Source of the DNA: Ilyobacter polytropus DSM 2926
Lineage (GTDB): Bacteria > Fusobacteriota > Fusobacteriia > Fusobacteriales > Fusobacteriaceae
Reading direction: 5' to 3'
Length of the DNA: 64,000 nt
Assembly: GCF_000165505.1 (NCBI RefSeq)
Contig: NC_014632.1
Location: 1,550,001 to 1,614,000 of the forward strand
Position 1 is the first letter of the stretch. Each line of letters begins with the position of its first letter. Shown in pieces: positions 26,412 to 33,471 of this stretch. The notes beneath the pieces were generated by a model. It saw only the letters and a list, made by a program, of their open reading frames with translations, was not told the origin of the DNA and searched no databases. Both the position numbers and the translations under genes were made by a program.

Positions 26412-27716
26412 TTATCCTCCTATAATTTCTAAAATTATTTCTTGTTTATCTATCTTTTCTTCAGAGATTACAACTGCTTCTGCAAGAGTCTCTAAAACTT
26501 CATCTCTTAAATTCCCATTATGGAATATCTCTAAGATTGCAGCACCTTTTTCAAGTTTATCTCCCACCTTAGAACACATTATTATTCCAACAGAGTGATC
26601 TATTATATCATCTTTTGTTGCTCTTCCTGCTCCTAACATCATAGCAGCCCTTCCTATGAGTTCTGCATTAAGGTGCTCTATGTATCCATCTTTTGTTGCA
26701 CGAAACACATCTTTTTCCTTTGCTTTCGGAAGAAGTGAGTAATCATCACAGACGCTGGGATTTCCACCGCTTCCCTTTATGAATTTTCTCAGCATGTCTA
26801 GGGCCTGGCCGTTTTCAATAACTTTCCTTACTTTTTGTTTCCCACTTTCAAGGTCAGCTGTATCCCCTTTCATCACAAGGGCCTGAGATGCCAGAGTATA
26901 AATTAAGTCAGTAAAATCTTCTGGACCATTCCCTTTGAGAGTTTCTATGGCTTCTATCATCTCTAGGGAATTTCCCACCGCTTCACCTAAAGGCTGATCC
27001 ATATTTGTGAGAAAACAGACTATGTTCCTATCAAAAGCCTTTCCAAGCTCATACATAGTCTCAGCAAGCTCCCTTGCTTCATCTATATTTTTCATAAAGG
27101 CCCCTGAACCTACCTTTACATCCAATATTATGGCATCTGCGTGCACAGCAAGCTTCTTCCCCATGATTGAACTGGCAATAAGAGGTATACTCGGTACAGT
27201 GGCTGTGACGTCTCTTAGGGAATAAAGTTTTTTATCTAAGGGAACTATTTTATCTGAATATCCCATTATTCCGGTACCTGTTTCATTCACAAGTTTTATA
27301 AGTTCTTCTTTTGTTCGGGAAAATTTAAATCCCTCTATGGACTCAAATTTATCTATGGTTCCTCCTGTATGCCCTAGCCCTTTTCCCGAGAGCTTAGCAG
27401 TTCCCATTCCCAGTGCTCCGAATATAGGTGCAAGGGCTATTGTCGTCTTGTCACCGACTCCACCTGTAGAGTGTTTATCTACCAAGAATTTGTGGGTTCC
27501 TGGAAAATCTATGGTATCCCCTGAATATATCATCTTTTCAGTAAAATATTTAAGTTCTTCAGTTGTCATTCCGTTAAAGTAAACCGCCATCAAAAAAGAT
27601 GACATTTGATAATCAGGAGTATTTCCCTCTAGATATTCTTCTAGTAAAAAATTGATCTCCTCTTTTGTAAGAATCTCCTTATCCCTTTTTTTTTGTATTA
27701 TATCAACTGCCCTCAT
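26412..27716 (-). CDS. deoA: Pyrimidine-nucleoside (thymidine) phosphorylase
   Basis: 434-residue nucleoside phosphorylase II, cleaving thymidine, deoxyuridine and probably uridine. The family signature is SGKGLGHTGGTIDKFESI, with phosphate-binding KHSTGGVGDKTT, VDIIQKKRDKEILTKEEI at the N-terminus and DVKVGSGAFMK. Lys/Ser choices typical of the broader-specificity PyNP form cannot be settled by eye, so pdp is an alternative name. First gene of deoA-deoC, divergent from a Crp-family regulator. Confidence 0.94.
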   Translation of the reverse strand: MRAVDIIQKKRDKEILTKEEINFLLEEYLEGNTPDYQMSSFLMAVYFNGMTTEELKYFTEKMIYSGDTIDFPGTHKFLVDKHSTGGVGDKTTIALAPIFGALGMGTAKLSGKGLGHTGGTIDKFESIEGFKFSRTKEELIKLVNETGTGIMGYSDKIVPLDKKLYSLRDVTATVPSIPLIASSIMGKKLAVHADAIILDVKVGSGAFMKNIDEARELAETMYELGKAFDRNIVCFLTNMDQPLGEAVGNSLEMIEAIETLKGNGPEDFTDLIYTLASQALVMKGDTADLESGKQKVRKVIENGQALDMLRKFIKGSGGNPSVCDDYSLLPKAKEKDVFRATKDGYIEHLNAELIGRAAMMLGAGRATKDDIIDHSVGIIMCSKVGDKLEKGAAILEIFHNGNLRDEVLETLAEAVVISEEKIDKQEIILEIIGG

Positions 27717-27749
27717 AACTTACCCCCTTTAGATAGAAGCCTACAATCT

Positions 27750-27755
27750 ATTATA
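27750..27755 (-). promoter_or_regulatory. Candidate -10 element for deoA-deoC
   Basis: A perfect TATAAT on the minus strand in the 132-base divergent region, about 35 bases before the deoA ATG. No good -35 is visible at 16-18 bp, which fits a promoter needing an activator such as the divergent Crp-type protein (inference). Confidence 0.4.
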
Positions 27756-27848
27756 CATTTTTTTTAATTTTAACCTGTTTTTTATATATTTTATCCCAAA
27801 AATATGATATAAAATTCTAATATAAAAAAATAGGACAGGTGGCATTTT

Positions 27849-28505
27849 ATGATAAAGAATTTAAGTAAACTGGAAAACTACATACAAAAATTTGGTCTTG
27901 AGGAGGTTTTCTCTCCTGAGATCAGAAGTTTCCTAAAAGTAAAAAAATATACTAAGGGAGAAATAATATTCAACGCCTATAAACCGGTGCTGTATATCTA
28001 TTTTTTAGTGGAAGGACTTGTGGAGATAAACAGCATAATGATATCAGGGAATAAACTCTTTATAAACAATCTTTTCCCTCTTGAGCTTATAGGAGACCTT
28101 GAATATATGAACAAACAAGAGGCTATGTTTGACGTGGTAGCTGCTGATGACTCTACTGTCATCCTACTTCCCTTTGACATTGCCGAAAAATATCTAGAAA
28201 ATAACCCGCAATTCTGGAGACTGCTTGCAACTGAATGCAGTAAAAAACTCCTTAGAACAAACAAAGCTATCATATTGAAGGGAAGCTATTCTTTAAAAAC
28301 AGTCCTTGCAAACTACCTTATAAAAAATAATTATGAGATTAATTTTACGTCTTTGGTTGATCTAGCTGCCCACTTAAATGTAAGCTATAGAAATCTTTCA
28401 AGAGTAATAAAGTCATTATCTGAAGAGGGAATAATAAAAAAACAAAGAAAAAAAATAATAACTCTTAAAAAAGAAGAATTAAAAAATTACTCGGTTAATG
28501 TGTAA
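27849..28505 (+). CDS. Crp/Fnr-family transcriptional regulator (YeiL-like)
   Basis: 218 residues, one of only two plus-strand genes. The N-terminal cyclic-nucleotide-binding-like beta roll (KKYTKGEIIFNAYKPVLYIYFLVEGLVEI...LELIGDLEYMNK) has the usual GD turn but lacks the RTA cyclic-AMP motif. A C-terminal winged helix (SLVDLAAHLNVSYRNLSRVIKSLSEEGII) binds DNA, then a Lys-rich tail. It has no Fnr-type N-terminal Cys cluster. Divergent placement next to deoA-deoC suggests it controls nucleoside catabolism. Confidence 0.85.
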   Translation: MIKNLSKLENYIQKFGLEEVFSPEIRSFLKVKKYTKGEIIFNAYKPVLYIYFLVEGLVEINSIMISGNKLFINNLFPLELIGDLEYMNKQEAMFDVVAADDSTVILLPFDIAEKYLENNPQFWRLLATECSKKLLRTNKAIILKGSYSLKTVLANYLIKNNYEINFTSLVDLAAHLNVSYRNLSRVIKSLSEEGIIKKQRKKIITLKKEELKNYSVNV

Positions 28506-28510
28506 AACCT

Positions 28511-28540
28511 AAAAAAAAGCCGCTCTTTAAAAAGGGCGGC
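28511..28540 (-). terminator. Terminator of the BioF/KBL-type gene
   Basis: GCCGCTCTTT (28519-28528) pairs with AAAGGGCGGC (28531-28540), with one wobble/mismatch. Eight U follow on the minus strand. It may also slow plus-strand transcription from the regulator. Confidence 0.72.
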
Positions 28541-28547
28541 CTTGAAA

Positions 28548-29795
28548 TTATTGAATATTTTTTTTATCTTTCTTTTCCTGGTTATGAGTCTTATGCAGTA
28601 CATTTTTAACCCATTTTATTACCTTATCTTTCTTACTACGTTTTCTATTAGTGTATTCTAACACCGTTTCCACAAGAAAATCTATATCCTCTTTGCTGTG
28701 ATTAGAGCTGAGAGATATACGTATTCTTGGAGTTGTTACAGTAGGCTTTCTTATTGCCGGAGCCATTATTCCATGATCTTTTAAAAACACACTGAGACCT
28801 AATGTTTCGTCATTATCTCCAACAACCACAGGAACTATCTGAGTAGTACTTTCTAGGGTATCTATCTCGGCTTCGTTGAGTCTAGAACGAAGATAGTCAC
28901 CTAAATATTTCAAGTGATCTCTTCTCTCTTTTTCATTCTTTGTAAGCTTCATAGCTTCTAAACTGGCCCCGACCACTACCGGTGGCATAGATGTTGTGTA
29001 CACAAGACTCCTACAGTGGTTGATAAGATAATCTATAATCTCCTTTGAGGCTGCAACATAAGCTCCCTGGGAACCATAGGCTTTTGAAAATGTACCCATA
29101 TTTATATCTATCGCTTCGAGTATACCTAATTCTTCTGCTAGCCCTAGTCCCTCTTCCCCTAAAACTCCTCCACCGTGGGCCTCATCTATCATAAGAGTAA
29201 CATCATATTTTTCTTTAAGCCTCACTATCTCTACCAGATTAGCTTTGTCTCCATCCATACTAAATACAGAATCTACAACAATTAGAGCACGCTTATAACC
29301 TTTCCTAAACATTCTGAGTTTATTTTCTAGGTCTTTCATATCATTATGCCTAAACCTAATCATTTTGGCACCACTCAGACGTATTCCATCATATATGCTC
29401 GCGTGATTTAACTTGTCACAAAACACCACGTCATTTTTCCCTATTATAGTAGATATTATACCTAGATTGGCGTCATATCCGCTGTTAAAAATAAGTGCAG
29501 CTTCTTTCTTTTTCTCAGATGCAATAAGTTCTTCTAATTCTTTATAAAGAGATGCAGTTCCTACAACTACACGACTTGCTCCACTTCCCATTCCATATTT
29601 TTCAAGGGCATCTTTTGCAGCATCTATTATTCTCCTATCATCTCTAAATCCTATATAATTACTAGAAGAAAAATCCAGGTATTTATTTCCTTCCATCCAT
29701 ATATGTTTTCCCTCCAGTTTATCTATATCTTTAATCTCTCTGAAAAGCCCCTCCCCTTTCAAGGAAATCAGCTTTTCTTTTATCTCCTTCATCAT
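28548..29795 (-). CDS. Alpha-oxoamine synthase (BioF/KBL type)
   Basis: 415-residue PLP-dependent acyl-CoA:amino acid C-acyltransferase. Motifs: YLDFSSSNYIGFRDD, GSGASRVVVGT, DEAHGGGVLGEEG and the PLP-lysine in MGTFSKAYGSQGAY. Candidates are 8-amino-7-oxononanoate synthase (bioF) or 2-amino-3-ketobutyrate ligase; no other bio gene or tdh is adjacent to decide. The last 35 residues form an unusual Lys-rich extension (NRKRSKKDKVIKWVKNVLHK). Monocistronic with its own promoter and terminator. Confidence 0.85.
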   Translation of the reverse strand: MMKEIKEKLISLKGEGLFREIKDIDKLEGKHIWMEGNKYLDFSSSNYIGFRDDRRIIDAAKDALEKYGMGSGASRVVVGTASLYKELEELIASEKKKEAALIFNSGYDANLGIISTIIGKNDVVFCDKLNHASIYDGIRLSGAKMIRFRHNDMKDLENKLRMFRKGYKRALIVVDSVFSMDGDKANLVEIVRLKEKYDVTLMIDEAHGGGVLGEEGLGLAEELGILEAIDINMGTFSKAYGSQGAYVAASKEIIDYLINHCRSLVYTTSMPPVVVGASLEAMKLTKNEKERRDHLKYLGDYLRSRLNEAEIDTLESTTQIVPVVVGDNDETLGLSVFLKDHGIMAPAIRKPTVTTPRIRISLSSNHSKEDIDFLVETVLEYTNRKRSKKDKVIKWVKNVLHKTHNQEKKDKKNIQ

Positions 29796-29851
29796 ACTTG
29801 ACCTCCGTTAGTCCGTATCTGCCAACACAGATTTTTCACTATTATAACTAA

Positions 29852-29880
29852 AGTATAACCCCTGGTTCTTTTTTTGTAAA
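29852..29880 (-). promoter_or_regulatory. Promoter of the BioF/KBL-type gene
   Basis: Minus strand: TTTACA (29875-29880), 17-bp spacer, TATACT (29852-29857), about 55 bases upstream of the ATG. Confidence 0.6.
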
Positions 29881-29903
29881 ATCTTTAATCAAGTTTGTAT
29901 ATA

Positions 29904-29933
29904 TCATAAAAAAAGAAGCCTTCTAGGGCCTCT
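29904..29933 (-). terminator. Terminator after nusB
   Basis: AGAAGCC (29914-29920) pairs with GGCCTCT (29927-29933) with one G-U pair. A U-rich tract follows on the minus strand. It overlaps the nusB stop. Confidence 0.75.
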
Positions 29934-30331
29934 TATTTATTTACTATTTTAGCCAAAACTCCGTTTATGAATTCGTGAGACTTTTCTTCACCGTACTTCT
30001 TGGCAAGTTCCACGATTTCATTTATGACTATTTCATAACCTACATCTTCTTTTAAAAGTTCGTATGTTGCAAATTTCAAAAGTGTCCTTTCCACATTTCC
30101 TATTCTGTCTAGTGTCCATCCAGTCATGTTTTCATCGATAGTTCTTTGGATTTCAGCTTTATTTTCTGTCACTCCATTGGCATATCTTTCCAAAAATTCC
30201 TGTCCTGCTTTGCTTAGTTTAAAATCATCTCTTGAAATAAAATCCTCAAGGACTTCAGTTGCATCAACCTCATTTAATTCAGCTTCAAACAGAAGTTTAA
30301 AAAATTCTTCTCTTGCTGTTTTTCTACTCAT
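29933..30331 (-). CDS. nusB: Transcription antitermination protein NusB
   Basis: 132-residue helical RNA-binding protein of the boxA antitermination complex for rRNA operons. REEFFKLLFEAELNEVDATEVLEDF, WTLDRIGNVERTLLKFATYELL and IVINEIVELAKKYGEEKSHEFINGVLAKI are classic NusB. Last gene of accB-accC-asp23-amaP-DUF2273-nusB, an order shared in part with Bacillus. Confidence 0.96.
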   Translation of the reverse strand: MSRKTAREEFFKLLFEAELNEVDATEVLEDFISRDDFKLSKAGQEFLERYANGVTENKAEIQRTIDENMTGWTLDRIGNVERTLLKFATYELLKEDVGYEIVINEIVELAKKYGEEKSHEFINGVLAKIVNK

Positions 30332-30343
30332 ATTCCTACCTTT

Positions 30344-30556
30344 CTAGTCTTCTTTTAATCTTGTAATCAGTACCTTTTTTATTCTCTTTATTTTTTCCAT
30401 ATCTCCAAGATTATACCCTAGACATGTTATTGCCAATACGATAAGCATCTTCACAAATCCATATTGTATCAGAATAAGTCCAAAAAGAAAACCCCCTATA
30501 GCTCCTAAATATTTTTTTCTGTTTACCAAAAGTCCCTCTATAAATTCTGCAAGCAC
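30344..30556 (-). CDS. Small DUF2273-like membrane protein
   Basis: 70 residues: an amphipathic N-terminus, two hydrophobic segments (YLGAIGGFLFGLILIQYGF and MLIVLAITCLGYNLG) and a basic tail (KRIKKVLITRL). Size and position beside AmaP and an Asp23 protein fit DUF2273, commonly found in Asp23 operons. It has a GTG start that overlaps the amaP stop (TAGTG). Confidence 0.78.
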   Translation of the reverse strand: MLAEFIEGLLVNRKKYLGAIGGFLFGLILIQYGFVKMLIVLAITCLGYNLGDMEKIKRIKKVLITRLKED

Positions 30557-31089
30557 TACTCATCACCTCTTTCAGACCTAAAACCAGAAGCAGCTTTCCT
30601 TTTAACAAGCTTAGAAACCTTAACTTCTACGTTCTCCACCTCTACACCAAGATATTCAAAAACATAATCTTTAATCTGACTTTGCAGATCTAATATATTT
30701 TTAGATATTTCACTGTCTGTATAAGCATCTACCTTTACAGTAATAAATAGTTTTTTTCTTTTTATTTTATTCGAAGGTCTTATATTTTTTATGTCCGGGC
30801 TAGACCCCACTATTTCTTTCACCAGATTATTTACTGAAGATGATGATACAGTGAGCTTGCCATTTTCAGTCTGTATCTCATAATCTTTTGGTTTTTCAAA
30901 ATTAGAAAGTAATTTTTCAATAGCTAAAAGAAGATAAATAGTAGATAGACCTATGAGGGCTCCCCTGAAAGCATAGCCATAAAAATCTACATTGTAAAAA
31001 TATTCTGGTATAATTCCCAAATAGATTCCTCCAAGAGAAATTATAAATATACCTACCCATGCAAGGGCAAATATTAATTTTCTAACCAT
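30556..31089 (-). CDS. amaP: AmaP-like alkaline shock response membrane anchor
   Basis: 177 residues from the ATG at 31089 (GGAGG 7 bases upstream; the ATG at 31095 is too close). Two N-terminal transmembrane helices (LIFALAWVGIFIISLGG and GALIGLSTIYLLLAIEKLL) precede a cytoplasmic domain (ENGKLTVSSSSVNNLVKEIV...LFITVKVDAYTDSEI) that resembles Asp23 folds. It should tether the Asp23-family protein encoded just upstream to the membrane. Name assigned by architecture and context. Confidence 0.75.
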   Translation of the reverse strand: MVRKLIFALAWVGIFIISLGGIYLGIIPEYFYNVDFYGYAFRGALIGLSTIYLLLAIEKLLSNFEKPKDYEIQTENGKLTVSSSSVNNLVKEIVGSSPDIKNIRPSNKIKRKKLFITVKVDAYTDSEISKNILDLQSQIKDYVFEYLGVEVENVEVKVSKLVKRKAASGFRSERGDE

Positions 31090-31109
31090 TCTCATCCCTC
31101 CAAAATTAA

Positions 31110-31136
31110 AAGATTAGAGGCGGAAACCGCCTCTAT
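31110..31136 (-). terminator. Hairpin between asp23 and amaP
   Basis: AGAGGCGG (31116-31123) pairs perfectly with CCGCCTCT (31127-31134) around AAA, followed by an imperfect U tract on the minus strand. It is probably a partial terminator that lowers expression of amaP, DUF2273 and nusB relative to asp23. Confidence 0.6.
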
Positions 31137-31137
31137 T

Positions 31138-31509
31138 CTAATCTAAAATTTCAATTTCTTCTTCTGCTTCTGCTTCTTTTATTTTAATATCTTGTACATA
31201 TATACCAACTTCTACAACCTTTAGTCCAGTTAGCTCAGTTATGCTTTTTATAACTGCTTCCTGTACCTCGCCTGCCACTTCTGGTATAGAGTATCCATAC
31301 TCTACAACTATAAACAACTCTATACTGCACTCTTTTTCTCCGACCTCTACCTTAACTCCATGAGTTGGTCTTTTTTTACCTAATATCTTATTTACTTCGT
31401 CCGCTACTCCTCCAGCTAGTTTAAATACTCCGTCTACATCCACAGCGGCCTTTGCAGATATTACTTTTACTACGTCATCAGCAATTTTTATATTTCCTAA
31501 TTCGCTCAT
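31138..31509 (-). CDS. Asp23/Gls24 family envelope stress protein
   Basis: 123 residues: GNIKIADDVVKVISAKAAVDVDGVFKLAGGVADEVNKILG, then VEVGEKECSIELFIVVEYGYSIPEVAGEVQEAVIKSITELTGLKVVEVGIYVQDI match the Asp23/YqhY family nearly end to end. It sits between accC and amaP, as YqhY does in Bacillus, where it has been linked to acetyl-CoA carboxylase activity. The acidic C-terminus (EAEAEEEIEILD) is typical. Confidence 0.92.
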   Translation of the reverse strand: MSELGNIKIADDVVKVISAKAAVDVDGVFKLAGGVADEVNKILGKKRPTHGVKVEVGEKECSIELFIVVEYGYSIPEVAGEVQEAVIKSITELTGLKVVEVGIYVQDIKIKEAEAEEEIEILD

Positions 31510-31575
31510 AAAACTACCCCCCCATAAATTATATCTCTAAAAAGTTCTTTAAAAAAATAAGTTGTTTTCCTTTAT

Positions 31576-32928
31576 TTATTTTTTATTTTTATCAAAATAC
31601 TCTTCTATGAAACTCGTATACACATCACCTTTTTGATAGGCGCTATTTTCGATAACCTGAAGATGGAAAGGTATAGTAGTATCCACTCCTTCTATTACAT
31701 ACTCTTCAAGGGCTCTTTTCATTCTTATAATAGCTTCTTCTCTGTCTGATCCGTGAACTATGAGCTTAGCAATCATAGAATCATAATAAGGACTTATCAC
31801 ATAACCCTGGTATGAATGAGAGTCGATTCTTACTCCTATTCCCCCTGCAGGGATATAGGTCTCGAGAGTTCCTGCTGAAGGCAGAAAATTATTCACAGTA
31901 TCCTCTGCGTTTATTCTACATTCTATGGCATGTCCCTTTATAACTACATCATCTTGAGTAACAGTAAGTTTTCCACCAGCTGCAGCTATAATCTGCTCTT
32001 TGATGATATCCACTCCCGTTACCATCTCTGTTACAGTGTGTTCTACCTGTATTCTTGTATTCATCTCCATAAAGAAGAAATCATTTTTTTTGTCCACTAA
32101 GAATTCAAGGGTTCCTGCTGAATCATAATTTATTGCTTTAGCAAGTTTTACTGCGGCTTCACCCATTGCAACTCTCACATCCTGAGGCAGAATAGCAGAA
32201 GGTGCCTCCTCTATAAGCTTTTGGTGCCTTCTCTGTATAGAACAGTCTCTCTCTCCCAAGTGAACTACATTTCCATGCTTATCCCCTATGATCTGTATCT
32301 CGATATGTCTAGGATTCTCCACGAATTTTTCTATATATACATCTGGATTACCAAAGGCAGCTTCAGCCTCATTTTGTGCAGCTACCATATTTGTTGCAAG
32401 TTCATTGTCATTTCTAGCGATTCTCATTCCCTTTCCACCGCCTCCGGCAGTGGCTTTTATCATTACAGGATAGCCTATTCTTTCATTTACCTCTTTTTTT
32501 GCTTCTTCTATATTTTTAATAAGCCCGGTACCTTCAGTAAGAGGAACTCCGTTTTCAACTGCTGTCTTTCTCGCAGTTGCCTTGTCACCCATATTTATTA
32601 TACACTCAGGGCTAGGACCTATGAATACTATGTTGTGCATCCCACATATTTTTGCAAACTGAGCATTTTCTGCCAAAAAACCGTATCCTGGATGTATCGC
32701 ATCTGCACCTGTAACCTCAGCAGCAGATATTATATTAGGTATTTTAAGGTATGATTCTGTGCTTTTGGTAGGTCCTATACATACTGACTCATCTGCTATT
32801 CTTACATGAAGACTGTCTCTGTCGGCCTCTGAAAATACTGCAACTGTCTTTATTCCTAACTCTTTTGCAGCTCTTATAATTCTTACGGCTATTTCTCCTC
32901 TATTGGCAATCAAAATCTTATTGAACAT
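31576..32928 (-). CDS. accC: Biotin carboxylase subunit of acetyl-CoA carboxylase
   Basis: 450-residue ATP-grasp enzyme. [36 protein letters not shown], the ATP-binding [46 protein letters not shown] and [20 protein letters not shown] are all present, including catalytic Lys, Glu and Arg regions. It appears fully active. It is striking that the accB product next to it lacks the biotinyl Lys. AGGAGG precedes the ATG. Confidence 0.96.
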   Translation of the reverse strand: MFNKILIANRGEIAVRIIRAAKELGIKTVAVFSEADRDSLHVRIADESVCIGPTKSTESYLKIPNIISAAEVTGADAIHPGYGFLAENAQFAKICGMHNIVFIGPSPECIINMGDKATARKTAVENGVPLTEGTGLIKNIEEAKKEVNERIGYPVMIKATAGGGGKGMRIARNDNELATNMVAAQNEAEAAFGNPDVYIEKFVENPRHIEIQIIGDKHGNVVHLGERDCSIQRRHQKLIEEAPSAILPQDVRVAMGEAAVKLAKAINYDSAGTLEFLVDKKNDFFFMEMNTRIQVEHTVTEMVTGVDIIKEQIIAAAGGKLTVTQDDVVIKGHAIECRINAEDTVNNFLPSAGTLETYIPAGGIGVRIDSHSYQGYVISPYYDSMIAKLIVHGSDREEAIIRMKRALEEYVIEGVDTTIPFHLQVIENSAYQKGDVYTSFIEEYFDKNKK

Positions 32929-32954
32929 TATTATCCTCCTAAATCAACTTTTTA

Positions 32955-33374
32955 CTAGTCTAACTCTACTAAAACAAGATTCTTTCCGTAATCTGCTAGG
33001 CTTCCTTCTTCTAAAAGTATCTCTTTAACAGTACCTGCATAAGGAGTTGTCACCGGGCTATTTACACCAATTGTAGAGATAGAACCTATCTCCTGCCCCT
33101 CTTTTATCTTATCTCCGACTTTTATTATAGCTTTTCCACTTTTATTACGGTAAGAAAACTTACCTACATTATAAGATTTTACCTCTTTATACTGTTTTGT
33201 TTCTTTTACCTCATTTTCAGTCTCTGAGACTTCAACTTGCTGTGGTGCGACAGGTACAAGTTTAGGTCTTTTAAGCACTATCTTCAGATCCTCACTTTCA
33301 AAATTGATCTCAGTAAGGTTAGTATCATTTAATATCTGCATTAAATCTTCTACATTATTTATATCATCCTTCAT
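32955..33374 (-). CDS. AccB-like protein lacking the biotinylation lysine
   Basis: 139 residues with the architecture of the biotin carboxyl carrier protein: an N-terminal helix-strand (VEDLMQILNDTNLTEINFESEDLKIVLKRP), a linker rich in Pro, Gln and Glu (about 36-64) and a C-terminal biotinyl-domain fold (KVGDKIKEGQEIGSI...PYAGTVKEILLEEGSLADYG). The hairpin that should read EAMKM reads STIGV: Gly103 stands where Lys is expected. The reading frame is intact and the gene is well translated (AGGAGG). It is first in accB-accC-asp23, so it cannot be a random fragment; its function may be structural, or another carrier may serve AccC. Confidence 0.82.
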   Translation of the reverse strand: MKDDINNVEDLMQILNDTNLTEINFESEDLKIVLKRPKLVPVAPQQVEVSETENEVKETKQYKEVKSYNVGKFSYRNKSGKAIIKVGDKIKEGQEIGSISTIGVNSPVTTPYAGTVKEILLEEGSLADYGKNLVLVELD

Positions 33375-33409
33375 AAAAAAGATCCTCCTATATGTCTGTT
33401 TTACATTTC

Positions 33410-33438
33410 ATTTTATCACAAATAAAATACTGTTTCAA
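33410..33438 (-). promoter_or_regulatory. Promoter of the accB operon
   Basis: Minus strand: TTGAAA (33433-33438), 17-bp spacer, TAAAAT (33410-33415) with an upstream TGN extension. It lies between dnaE and the accB-like gene. Confidence 0.7.
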
Positions 33439-33471
33439 GAAATTATTACACACGTAATCTTAACTGCTTTA

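Noticed and set aside
32221-32754. 177-residue plus-strand frame opposite accC
   Set aside because: Cys/Tyr/Ser-rich antisense of a conserved biotin carboxylase, with no initiation signal.
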